Source: an uncultured Clostridia bacterium (GTDB lineage: Bacteria > Bacillota > Clostridia > UBA1381). From it: 32,398 bases of DNA. The DNA lies in assembly GCA_947626075.1 (NCBI GenBank), contig CANQQW010000015.1:1-32398 (forward strand). Reading direction: 5' to 3'. Both the position numbers and the translations under genes were made by a program. The notes under the pieces were generated by a model. The model did no database searches, had not been told where the DNA came from, and was given only the letters and a program-made list of their open reading frames with translations. Each line of letters begins with the position of its first letter. Positions within the stretch are counted from its first letter, which is position 1. Below, piece after piece: positions 7,185 to 15,393 of the stretch.

Positions 7185-7799
7185 ATGAATAAATTTATAG
7201 CGGCGGCAGCGGCCGCGCTTGCCATGACGATTATCGTATCGTCATACTCGGACGGAGTGCAGGCGGATTTGCGTGATAATATTGTGCGGCTGCATATAAT
7301 CGCCGACAGCGACAGCGGCGCAGACCAAAGCGTGAAATTAAAGGTGCGCGACGCGGTGCTTGAGGAAATGCGGGAAATGCCCGACATCTCCGCCGAAAAA
7401 GTAACGGAAAATCTTGATAAAATAGAGGAAACGGCGAACCGCGTTCTTCGCGAAAACGGCTTTGACTACGCCGCGCGCGCGATGTACGGTAAATTCCCTT
7501 TCCCCGAAAAAACGTACAAATCCATGACGCTGCCTGCCGGCGATTACTACGGCGTGAGAATAGTGCTCGGCAGCGGCAAAGGGCATAATTGGTGGTGCGT
7601 TATGTACCCGCCGCTTTGCATGAGCGAGGACGGCGATATGACGCTTAGCGAGGAGGGCGCAAAAATGCTGCGCGAAACGCTTAACGCCGACACTTACGAT
7701 ATAATCACGCAAAAAAATAACGAGGTCACTGTTAAATTTAAAATAGTGGAAATGGCGCAGGAGATAAAACAAAAAATCACATCAAAACAGGGACACTAA
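7185..7799 (+). CDS. spoIIR: Stage II sporulation protein R
   Basis: SpoIIR is made in the forespore and exported to the intermembrane space, where it triggers SpoIIGA to process pro-sigma-E in the mother cell. The 204-residue product shows an N-terminal signal segment (FIAAAAAALAMTIIVSSYS) and the hallmark motifs NIVRLHIIADSDSGADQSVK and GHNWWCVMYPPLC. The length is typical. It is transcribed alone, divergently from sleB, with the ATG at 7185 preceded by a GAGG ribosome binding site. The stop codon lies inside the repeated palindrome at 7790-7811, which probably terminates it. The call is strong evidence that the organism makes endospores. Confidence 0.95.
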   Translation: MNKFIAAAAAALAMTIIVSSYSDGVQADLRDNIVRLHIIADSDSGADQSVKLKVRDAVLEEMREMPDISAEKVTENLDKIEETANRVLRENGFDYAARAMYGKFPFPEKTYKSMTLPAGDYYGVRIVLGSGKGHNWWCVMYPPLCMSEDGDMTLSEEGAKMLRETLNADTYDIITQKNNEVTVKFKIVEMAQEIKQKITSKQGH

Positions 7800-7811
7800 A
7801 TTTAGTGTCCC
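7790..7811. repeat. Second copy of the 22-bp palindrome, likely bidirectional terminator
   Basis: Perfect palindrome GGGACACTAAA plus its complement, identical to the core at 5210-5231. It includes the spoIIR stop codon and lies 14 bases from the end of the convergent GH13 gene. Flanking A/T runs are weaker than at the first copy. It may be a REP-like dispersed repeat used as a terminator. Confidence 0.7.
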
Positions 7812-7824
7812 CTAAATTTTGCGT

Positions 7825-9759
7825 CTATTCAGTTTCCGCCCTATATACCTTTATCCAAAGTCTCGGCATATCGATATAATGTATACCGTCCTTGGATTCT
7901 TTTGTTTCCACATCGTGCGTTACGCACTTCATTTTTTTTATGCCGAATCTCGCCACGTCCACGCGCACGTGTTCCTCGCTCTTGCCCATGTTCGCCATTA
8001 CGAGGTAGCGCTCGCTCCCGTATGAGCGCACGAAGCCGTACACGTAACCGATTTTATACACACATTCAAACTCGCCTATCGAGAACGCCTTTGACATATT
8101 GCGCAGCGTTATCATGTTCTTGTAACGCGTCCGCACAAGTCCGTCGGGGTCAATCTCTTCTATGCCGTCCCACGGGAATGTCGCGCGGCAGAACGGATCG
8201 CCGTAACCCTGCATACCTATCTCGTCGCCGTAGAAAATGCACGGCACGCCCGGGAGCGTCATTTGAAGTCCCAGCGTCAGCGTCGCTCTCTCCTTTGCAA
8301 GCTCCAAAGCGTAACCGTCCAGCTTAAACTGCGATTGATAGTCCTTTGAAACGTCATGACGCGACGGAGCATCGCCCATAATTGTCATAATGCGCTCCAC
8401 ATCGTGGCTGGTTACCATATTAAGAAGCGAGTAGTAAGCGGGCGCGGGGTAATTTTCCTTTAGGCTCATAAGGCGCTCGTCAAGACCCGCGGCGTCTATT
8501 TTGCCCAATGCCGCATCTATAAGCGCGTTGCGCATCGGGTAATTCATTACGCTGTCAAGCTCGCGTCCCAAAAAGTACTCGCGGCGCTCGCTATACGCGC
8601 TCTTATTGGACGCATCCTCCCAAACTTCGCCGATAATTACCGCGTCCTCGTCAACGCTCTTTACGTTCTCGCGAAGCTCCTTTACGAAAAATCCCGGCAG
8701 TTCGTCCACAACGTCAAGTCGCCAGCCCGACGCGCCGTTTCGTATCCATTTCTTCACTATGGCGTCCTTGCCGGACAGAAGATATTTGCGATATTCCTCG
8801 CTGTTCTCCTCCACCTGCGGCAGCGTCGTCATTCCCCACCACGACTCGTACACGTTTGGCCAGTCCATGAAGCGGTACCACGTGTAATACGGCGAGTCCT
8901 GCGACTGGAACGCGCCCACGCTGTCATATGTGCCTTTTTTGTTGAAGTATTTGCTGTCCGAGCCGGTGTGGTTGAACACACCGTCAAGAATTACGCGTAT
9001 ACCGAGCTTTTTCGCCTCGGCGCACAGCTCCTTAAACGTCTCCTCGTCGCCAAACATCGGGTCTATCTCCTCATAGCTGCCGGTGTCGTACTTGTGATTA
9101 GAATACGCTTTAAATATGGGGTTCAGGTAAATAACAGATATTCCCAAATCTTTGAGATACGGAAGCTTTTTTATCACGCCCTTGAGGTTCCCGCCGAAGA
9201 AGTCGTTCGCAAGGTACTCGCCGCCGAATTGCTCCGCCTTGTAAAAAGGCTGTTCGTCCCAGCCGCGCTTTATTATGTCCGTTCTGTCGCCCAAAAACGA
9301 GCCGTCCTCGCTGCCGTTGCAAAATCTGTCCACAAAAATCTGATACACGATACCCGTCTTAAACCATTCGGGGGTTTTGTAATCCTTACTGTAAACGGTT
9401 ATCTGATACGAATGCGCGGGCGGATTGAAGCTAAGCTCGCCCATGCCGCCGAGATTGCGGGAGTTATTGCCGTAGTATACCATGCCTCTGTCCGTTTCAA
9501 GCTCAAAATAATACCATACAAGTCCGACGGTATCGGGCATTTTCACCGTTACGGCGTAGACGCAGTGGTCGCTTAAATCAAACATATACGACATATCCTT
9601 GCGTACTTCCTCGCCGCCGTCGCGCTTTATTACAAGGCGTACCGCCGACGGTATGCCCACACCCGAAACGGAAAGACGGAAGCGTACCTCCGTTCCGCAC
9701 GTCACCGCGCCGAACGGGCGGCGGTAAAAGTCTTCTCTTGAATTATGCTCTATATCCAT
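7825..9759 (-). CDS. GH13 alpha-amylase-family enzyme (neopullulanase/maltodextrinase-like)
   Basis: A cytoplasmic GH13 enzyme of 644 residues with no signal peptide, likely hydrolysing alpha-1,4 (and perhaps alpha-1,6) links in maltodextrins released from glycogen. It has an N-terminal Ig-like or CBM34-like domain (about residues 1-125), then the (beta/alpha)8 barrel. The four GH13 regions are visible: DGVFNHTG, GWRLDVVDELP with the nucleophile Asp, IIGEVWED with the acid/base Glu, and VTSHDVERI with the transition-state Asp. The track start is a TTG within the ribosome binding site itself (TTGGAGGAT), so I use ATG at 9759. It is the last gene of the glg cluster, downstream of glgP, consistent with glycogen breakdown. 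Exact specificity cannot be read from sequence; pullulanase or cyclomaltodextrinase activity is possible. Confidence 0.88.
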   Translation of the reverse strand: MDIEHNSREDFYRRPFGAVTCGTEVRFRLSVSGVGIPSAVRLVIKRDGGEEVRKDMSYMFDLSDHCVYAVTVKMPDTVGLVWYYFELETDRGMVYYGNNSRNLGGMGELSFNPPAHSYQITVYSKDYKTPEWFKTGIVYQIFVDRFCNGSEDGSFLGDRTDIIKRGWDEQPFYKAEQFGGEYLANDFFGGNLKGVIKKLPYLKDLGISVIYLNPIFKAYSNHKYDTGSYEEIDPMFGDEETFKELCAEAKKLGIRVILDGVFNHTGSDSKYFNKKGTYDSVGAFQSQDSPYYTWYRFMDWPNVYESWWGMTTLPQVEENSEEYRKYLLSGKDAIVKKWIRNGASGWRLDVVDELPGFFVKELRENVKSVDEDAVIIGEVWEDASNKSAYSERREYFLGRELDSVMNYPMRNALIDAALGKIDAAGLDERLMSLKENYPAPAYYSLLNMVTSHDVERIMTIMGDAPSRHDVSKDYQSQFKLDGYALELAKERATLTLGLQMTLPGVPCIFYGDEIGMQGYGDPFCRATFPWDGIEEIDPDGLVRTRYKNMITLRNMSKAFSIGEFECVYKIGYVYGFVRSYGSERYLVMANMGKSEEHVRVDVARFGIKKMKCVTHDVETKESKDGIHYIDMPRLWIKVYRAETE

Positions 9760-9801
9760 AAAATCCTCCAAATGTAATCAGAAAACAGATATTACCAAAA
9801 C

Positions 9802-9831
9802 GTAGGGCGGGATGAAGGCATCCCGCCCTAC
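9802..9831. repeat. Perfect palindromic hairpin between glgP and GH13 gene
   Basis: A 13-bp perfect stem, GTAGGGCGGGATG with its complement, around an AAGG loop. It lies in the 90-base glgP-GH13 gap. There is no long T tract on the minus strand, so it may be an mRNA-stabilising or REP-type repeat at the glgP 3' end rather than a full terminator. Confidence 0.6.
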
Positions 9832-9849
9832 AAATAATATTTTTAACAA

Positions 9850-12321
9850 TTACTTTATCGGCTTTAAGTGCCAAATTTGCTCGTTGTACTCTTTAATGGT
9901 ACGGTCGCTGGAGAAGAAGCCCGACATAGCCGTGTTCATAATAGCCATTTCAAGCCACTTTTCTCTGTTCTTGTAGTCCTCGGAGATTATCTCCTGCGTC
10001 TTCATGTAATCCTCGAAGTCGCGCAGTACCATGTACGTGTCGGGGTAACCGTAGTCGCCGAACAGCAGCGTGTTGTAAAGGTCGCTGAATATCGTCGTGT
10101 TGCCGGGAATAATGCTGCCGTCTATTAGCATCTCGAGCGCGTGGCGAAGCGACGCGTTTGTAGAGTAAATGTGCTTTACCTCGTCGCTGCCGGGGTATTT
10201 AAGTCTCGCGGCAACCTCGTCGTCCTTAAGTCCGAAGATGTAGATGTTGTCCTTACCCACCTTTTCAGCCATTTCGACGTTCGCGCCGTCGAGCGTGCCT
10301 ATGGTAAGCGCGCCGTTAAGCATAAACTTCATGCAGCCCGTACCCGACGCTTCCTTGCCGGCGGTCGAAATCTGCTCCGAAACGTCCGCCGCGGTAACGA
10401 TTTTCTCAGCAATCGATACGCCGTAGTTTTCGATAAATACAACCTTTATCTTATCTTCAATGCGGCTGTCGTTATTTATAAGGTCCGCAATCGAGTTGAT
10501 TAGCTTTATGATATTTTTGGCTCTCACATAGCCCGGCGCGGCTTTCGCACCGAAGATATATGTCTTGGGATAGAAGTCCTTTAAATACTTGGGATCCTCG
10601 AGCAGCTTGTTGTACTCCGCGATTATGTGGAGCACGTTCATCATCTGGCGCTTGTACTCGTGCAGTCTCTTGCACTGTACGTCAAATATCGAGTCGGGGT
10701 TTACCTCAACTCCGTTATGCTCCTTGATGTACTCCGCGAGCGCGACCTTATTGTCCCTCTTAATCTTGTCAAATTTCTGTTGAAATTCCTTATCCTTGGC
10801 GTATTTCGCAAGTTCTTCAAGCTTATCCGCGTCTTTGAGCCAGCCCTTGCCTATCTTTGAGTCGATAAGCTTTGTAAGCTCGGGGTTACAGTTGGCTATC
10901 CATCTTCTGAACGTGATACCGTTCGTTATCGCGTGGAAGCGGTCCGGGTCAAGCACGTAATAGTCGTGGAAAATGTCGTCCTTAAGTATCTGGGTATGGA
11001 GCTGCGACACGCCGTTTACGGCAAAGCAGCTCGCGAGACAGAGGTTCGCCATGTTTACCTGACCGTTCGCGATAACAGCCATCCAGTCGAGCTTGCCTTG
11101 GTCGCCGCCGTATACCTCGCGCAGCTTTTCCATAAGACGGCGGTTAATCTCGGAGACTATTTCGTATATTCTCGGCATAAGCGAGCGGAACATATTTTCG
11201 TTCCACTTTTCAAGCGCCTCGCTCATTACCGTGTGGTTCGTGTACGCGAACACGTGCGTTACAATTTCCCACGCCTCGTCCCAGCCGAGACCCTTTTCGT
11301 CCATTAACAGACGCATCATCTCAGGGATAGCAAGCGTCGGGTGAGTATCGTTTATATGAATTACAACCTTGTCGGGAAGCTTTGCCCAGTCGTCGCCGTT
11401 TCTTTCCTCAAACTCCTTTAAAATCCACTGCATTGTGGCGGATACGAGGAAGTACTGCTGGCTTAAGCGAAGTCTCTTGCCCTCGTCGGTCGTATCGTCG
11501 GGGTAAAGAATACCTGAAATTCTTTGCGCTATTGCTTTCGCTTCCATAACGCGGTTAAAGGTATCCTTATTGTAGTTTACAAAGTCATAATCGTTCGGAA
11601 CGGTCGCACCCCAAAGTCTCAATTTGTTGACAATCTTTGAGTCGTAGCCTACCAGCGGAACGTCATACGGAACGGCGAGAACCGTTCTCGCGTTATGGTA
11701 CTTGATTTCAGCCTTGCCGTCGTTCCATACCGTCTCGACGTTTCCGCCGAATTGTACCTTTACAGCCTCCTCGGGACGCGCTATCTCCCACGCGTTGCCG
11801 TTTTCAAGCCATGAGTCGGGAAGCTCCGTCTGATAGCCCTCGACTATTTTCTGACGGAACAGACCGTGCTCATAACGAATCGAGCAGCCGTAAGCCGGCA
11901 GGTCGAGCGTTGTGAGCGAGTCGATAAAGCAAGCCGCAAGTCTGCCAAGTCCTCCGTTGCCGAGTCCTGCGTCGTTTTCCATTTCGGCAATCTCGTTAAA
12001 CGTGCAGCCGAGGTCGGCAAGCACGTTCTTGTATGTCTTTGTCTGCATCAGATTTAAAATGTTCGTGCTTAAAAGTCTGCCCATAAGGAACTCAAACGAA
12101 AGATAGTAAAGCTTCTTTGAGCCTTTTTCTCTCACTGTCTTATGCGACTTTGACCATTGCTCCATAATTTGGTCGCGGACGGTCAGCGCGCACGCGGTGT
12201 AAATCATGTGCGGAGTGGCGTCCTCCATGCCCTTACCGAAATGTCTTCTTACCTTACCGATGATTTCGTTCTTCAAAGCTTCCTCTGAAGCGGTGAGCTT
12301 TGATGTTTTAGCTTGTGCCAT
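9850..12321 (-). CDS. glgP: Glycogen phosphorylase
   Basis: GlgP releases glucose-1-phosphate from glycogen ends using pyridoxal phosphate. The 823-residue length is typical of the family. Motifs include YLSFEFLMGR near residue 75, GNGGLGRLAACFIDSL, HINDTHPTLAIPEMMRLLMDE, and the PLP segment EASGTGCMKF, in which Lys665 should bind PLP. The residue before MKF is usually Asn (GTGNMKF) and is Cys here. The ATG at 12321 has a GAGGGG ribosome binding site. It follows glgA by 33 bases and is part of the glg operon, so synthesis and degradation are co-transcribed, as in many Clostridia. The product is cytoplasmic. Confidence 0.97.
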   Translation of the reverse strand: MAQAKTSKLTASEEALKNEIIGKVRRHFGKGMEDATPHMIYTACALTVRDQIMEQWSKSHKTVREKGSKKLYYLSFEFLMGRLLSTNILNLMQTKTYKNVLADLGCTFNEIAEMENDAGLGNGGLGRLAACFIDSLTTLDLPAYGCSIRYEHGLFRQKIVEGYQTELPDSWLENGNAWEIARPEEAVKVQFGGNVETVWNDGKAEIKYHNARTVLAVPYDVPLVGYDSKIVNKLRLWGATVPNDYDFVNYNKDTFNRVMEAKAIAQRISGILYPDDTTDEGKRLRLSQQYFLVSATMQWILKEFEERNGDDWAKLPDKVVIHINDTHPTLAIPEMMRLLMDEKGLGWDEAWEIVTHVFAYTNHTVMSEALEKWNENMFRSLMPRIYEIVSEINRRLMEKLREVYGGDQGKLDWMAVIANGQVNMANLCLASCFAVNGVSQLHTQILKDDIFHDYYVLDPDRFHAITNGITFRRWIANCNPELTKLIDSKIGKGWLKDADKLEELAKYAKDKEFQQKFDKIKRDNKVALAEYIKEHNGVEVNPDSIFDVQCKRLHEYKRQMMNVLHIIAEYNKLLEDPKYLKDFYPKTYIFGAKAAPGYVRAKNIIKLINSIADLINNDSRIEDKIKVVFIENYGVSIAEKIVTAADVSEQISTAGKEASGTGCMKFMLNGALTIGTLDGANVEMAEKVGKDNIYIFGLKDDEVAARLKYPGSDEVKHIYSTNASLRHALEMLIDGSIIPGNTTIFSDLYNTLLFGDYGYPDTYMVLRDFEDYMKTQEIISEDYKNREKWLEMAIMNTAMSGFFSSDRTIKEYNEQIWHLKPIK

Positions 12322-12354
12322 GTTTTCTACATCCCCTCTAATTTTCTTCTTGCT

Positions 12355-14127
12355 TTACGAAGTCTTGCCGCCGGACGCGGGTTTCTTCGCCGTTTTTGAG
12401 GCGGTGCTTTTAGCCGCGCTCTTTTTAGCCGTTCCCGACTTGGGAGCGGTTTTTTTCGTTGTTGTCTTTTTTGCGGCGCTTTTTTTCGGAGCGGTTTTTT
12501 CATCCTCGTCAAAAGGATTTTTTACCTCTACGACCTCCGGCTCCTTGGCGCTTTTTACCGCCGCCTGCGCGGATATTTCCGCGTCCGCCTTCAGATTTTC
12601 GTCAAACCGGCTCGTTTTGGCTTTCGGCGCCGCCTTTTTGCGCGCCGGTTTTTTTACCGGCTCATCCGTTTTTTTTTCGGGCAAATCGTATATTCCCGTA
12701 AGCTGTCGGTACATATCAATATACTTATCAGCCGAAACGTTCCATGAATAATCCACCGCCATACCGTTATCTATTATATTGTTCCATTCGTCTTTTCTGT
12801 TATAATAGATGTCCATAGCGTACCAAATAATCTTCATCATTTCGTCCGCGTTGTAGTTAGCGAATGAGAAGCCCGTACCCTCGCCGGTGTACTCGTTGTA
12901 CGGCTGTACCGTATCCTTAAGTCCGCCGGTTTCGCGCACAATTGGAACAGTGCCGTAACGAAGGCTTATGAGCTGCGACAGTCCGCACGGCTCAAATCTC
13001 GACGGCATAAGGAACGCGTCGCAAGCCGCGTAAATCTTGTGCGACATTTCGTTTGAGAAGTAAATCTGCGCCGAGAAACGGTCGGGATACTTCCATGCGT
13101 AATGTCTGAACAAGTTCTCGTACTTTTCGTCGCCCGTTCCGAGCACGACTACCTGCAAGCCGCCCGCGCAAAGCTCCTCCATCTTGTACGCAACAAGGTC
13201 GAAGCCCTTTTGGTCGGTAAGACGCGAAACAACTCCTATCATCATCTTGTTCTCGTCCACGGGCAGTCCCAGCTCCGCCTGGAGCTTTTTCTTATTCTCA
13301 ATCTTGTTCTTATGAACGGTTTTAGCGGTGTAATTCTTGTAAATCATCTTATCCTTGGCGGGATTCCAGTCGTCATAGGAAATACCGTTCACGATACCCA
13401 TGAGGTCGCCGCTGCGCGCGCGGAGAAGATTATGCAGTCCCTCGCCGTACTCCTCGCTTTGAATTTCACCCGCGTAGGTCGAGCTTACCGTAGTAATCTT
13501 ATTCGCGTAAACCATACCGCCCTTTAAAAGGTTCGCGTCGCGGTAAAATTCGAGTTTGTCGGGAGTGAAGTAGTAATCGCTTATTCCCATAGCGTCCTTT
13601 ATCTTCTTGAAGTCCCAGCGTCCCTGGAATTTGAGATTATGAATCGTCATAACCGTCTTTATCCCCTGGAAGAACGGATTGTCCTGGAACGTGTCAAGGA
13701 ACACGGGTATGGGACCCGTCTGCCAGTCGTTGCAGTTTATAACGTCGGGACGGAAATCAAGCGTCGGCAAAAGCGACAGCACCGCCTTCGAGAAGAATAT
13801 AAACTTCTCGCAGTCAAGGTGGATATAGTCGTAGGGCTTGTCGCCGTTAAAGTAAAACTTATTGTCCACAAAGTAGAAAATACAGCCGTTATGCTCAAGC
13901 TCAAACACGCCCGCGTACTGCTTTCTCCACGCCATATCTATATAGATATGGTCAATGTATTTCATTTTATCCTTGTATTCCTGAGGTATACAATTATAAA
14001 GCGGCAGGATTACTCTCGCGTCAACGCCCTTTTCGCGAAGCGTTGCGGGAAGCGATCCCGCCACGTCGCCGAGACCTCCCGTTTTGACAAAGGGAGCGGC
14101 TTCCGAGGTGGCAAATAAAACTTTCAT
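12355..14127 (-). CDS. glgA: Glycogen synthase with Lys/Ala-rich C-terminal tail
   Basis: GlgA transfers glucose from ADP-glucose to growing alpha-1,4 glucan. The GT5 core covers about residues 1-484 and starts with the canonical MKVLFATSEAAPFVKTGGLGDVAGSLP, including the KTGGL nucleotide-sugar loop. Further in come GVVSRLTDQKGFDL and FEPCGLSQLISLRYGTVPIVRETGGL. The track starts at a GTG inside the ribosome binding site region; the ATG at 14127 after AAAGGA is preferred. After the core comes an extra tail of about 106 residues rich in Lys, Ala, Ser, Thr and Pro (KKSAAKKTTTKKTAPK type), like histone H1 tails. Ordinary GlgA ends near residue 480. The tail is probably disordered and strongly basic; GlgB carries a shorter version. 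A second promoter lies just upstream. Confidence 0.96.
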   Translation of the reverse strand: MKVLFATSEAAPFVKTGGLGDVAGSLPATLREKGVDARVILPLYNCIPQEYKDKMKYIDHIYIDMAWRKQYAGVFELEHNGCIFYFVDNKFYFNGDKPYDYIHLDCEKFIFFSKAVLSLLPTLDFRPDVINCNDWQTGPIPVFLDTFQDNPFFQGIKTVMTIHNLKFQGRWDFKKIKDAMGISDYYFTPDKLEFYRDANLLKGGMVYANKITTVSSTYAGEIQSEEYGEGLHNLLRARSGDLMGIVNGISYDDWNPAKDKMIYKNYTAKTVHKNKIENKKKLQAELGLPVDENKMMIGVVSRLTDQKGFDLVAYKMEELCAGGLQVVVLGTGDEKYENLFRHYAWKYPDRFSAQIYFSNEMSHKIYAACDAFLMPSRFEPCGLSQLISLRYGTVPIVRETGGLKDTVQPYNEYTGEGTGFSFANYNADEMMKIIWYAMDIYYNRKDEWNNIIDNGMAVDYSWNVSADKYIDMYRQLTGIYDLPEKKTDEPVKKPARKKAAPKAKTSRFDENLKADAEISAQAAVKSAKEPEVVEVKNPFDEDEKTAPKKSAAKKTTTKKTAPKSGTAKKSAAKSTASKTAKKPASGGKTS

Positions 14128-14155
14128 AATTTTTCCTTTCTCCACATTCTAAATA

Positions 14156-14184
14156 ATATTACACTAAACTTCTGCTTTTGTCAA
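14156..14184 (-). promoter_or_regulatory. Internal promoter before glgA
   Basis: On the minus strand TTGACA (14184-14179) and TAATAT (14161-14156) are 17 bases apart, a near-consensus sigma-A promoter. It would allow glgA-glgP-GH13 to be transcribed independently of glgB-glgC-glgD. Confidence 0.7.
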
Positions 14185-14215
14185 TGTCAAGAATAAAAAT
14201 ACGTTAAATTTAACA

Positions 14216-14241
14216 GGGCTGCCTGCAAAAAGAGGCAGTCC
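14216..14241 (-). other. Intercistronic hairpin after glgD
   Basis: GGACTGCCT pairs with AGGCAGCCC on the minus strand with one mismatch. It sits just after the glgD stop and before the internal promoter. There is no good U tract, so partial termination or 3'-end protection is more likely than full termination. Confidence 0.45.
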
Positions 14242-14257
14242 TATTATGTATTTATTC

Positions 14258-15376
14258 TTAAATTACGGTACCCTTTGATATTGCCAGAGGATAGCTTTCC
14301 TGACCGATGAGCTTTCTGCCCTTGGTTATATAAACCTCCTTGTCGAATACGACATGGCTAAGCTCCACGTTCTCCTCTATAACGCTGTCCTGCATTATGA
14401 TTGAATTCTTTATTACAGCGCCTTTCTTTACCTTTACGCCGCGCGAAAGAACGCAGTTTATAACCGTTCCCTCAATCATGCAGCCGTCGGAAACAAAGCT
14501 GTTCTGAACAACCGCTTCCGCGCCGTACTTCGTCGGCGACTGATCCTTGGTTTTCGTGTAAATCGGGTTGGCTGGGTTAAACAATTCCTCTCTGATGCTC
14601 TTGTCAAGGAAGTTCATATTGTTTCTGTAATACGACTTTAACGAGTCAATCTTATCGGTGTAGCCCGTATGCTCGTAACCGTATATACGAAGTCCCTGCA
14701 TCTTCTTTACAAGCGCGTCCTTTACAAAATCTCTGTCGCCTCTCGCGCTGCACTCGTCAACAATGCTTTCGAGAAGCGCCTTTTCCATAATGTACACGTC
14801 CATGCTTGCCGTAGCCGTCTTTGGATAGTAAGGCTGCACCTCGATATCCGTAACGCGTTTCTTTTCGTCAAGCTCAATCATTGTAAATCTGGAAAGCTCT
14901 CTTTCCTCCACGCCTCTCATATCCTTATAGAGAATGGTAATATCCGCCTGACTGTTCACGTGCTGCTCGATAACATCGGTAAAATCAAGGTTATAAATAC
15001 TGTTTCCGAGCGAAAGAATAACGTAGGTCTGCGGACTTCTCTGGATAAAGTCGCTTATGCCGGCAAGCATATCTATGTTGCCCTTTATCGCGCCGTATGA
15101 CATCTTTTCAAGGCTCGGAGGAAGAATGTTAAGACCCCAGTTCTTTCTGTCCAAATCCCACGGCTTACCGGACTTGATATGGTCCATAAGCGACGAGTAG
15201 TTTGACTCGGTGGCTACGCCGATGTTCGTTATACCCGCGTTTGCCATATTTGAAAGCACGAAATCAATTATTCTGTAGCGTCCCGCGAACGGAAGCGCGC
15301 TGTTTGCTCTAATATCGGTAATAGGCGGTATTCTGTCGTTATTCGTCAGAATAATACCCATAGTATCTCTTCTCAT
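14258..15376 (-). CDS. glgD: GlgD, regulatory-type glucose-1-phosphate adenylyltransferase subunit
   Basis: GlgD pairs with GlgC in Firmicutes and raises ADP-glucose pyrophosphorylase activity. The 372-residue product has the nucleotidyltransferase fold followed by a left-handed beta-helix (VVQNSFVSDGCMIEG, VLSRGVKVKKGAVIKNSI). Its N-terminus reads MGIILTNNDRIPPITDIRANSALPFAGRYRIIDF. The GGQGSRL catalytic loop of GlgC is therefore replaced by TNNDRIPPIT, as expected for the non-catalytic subunit. It follows glgC by 17 bases with a GAAAGGAG ribosome binding site. A weak hairpin follows it. Its role as a regulatory partner is inferred from the family. Confidence 0.95.
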   Translation of the reverse strand: MRRDTMGIILTNNDRIPPITDIRANSALPFAGRYRIIDFVLSNMANAGITNIGVATESNYSSLMDHIKSGKPWDLDRKNWGLNILPPSLEKMSYGAIKGNIDMLAGISDFIQRSPQTYVILSLGNSIYNLDFTDVIEQHVNSQADITILYKDMRGVEERELSRFTMIELDEKKRVTDIEVQPYYPKTATASMDVYIMEKALLESIVDECSARGDRDFVKDALVKKMQGLRIYGYEHTGYTDKIDSLKSYYRNNMNFLDKSIREELFNPANPIYTKTKDQSPTKYGAEAVVQNSFVSDGCMIEGTVINCVLSRGVKVKKGAVIKNSIIMQDSVIEENVELSHVVFDKEVYITKGRKLIGQESYPLAISKGTVI

Positions 15377-15393
15377 TGGCTCTGTCTCCTTTC

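Noticed and set aside
12327-12751. Arg/Lys-rich and Phe/Ala-rich ORFs around 12327-12751
   Set aside because: Alternative frames and antisense of the Lys/Ala-rich GlgA tail; low-complexity DNA gives long open shadow frames.
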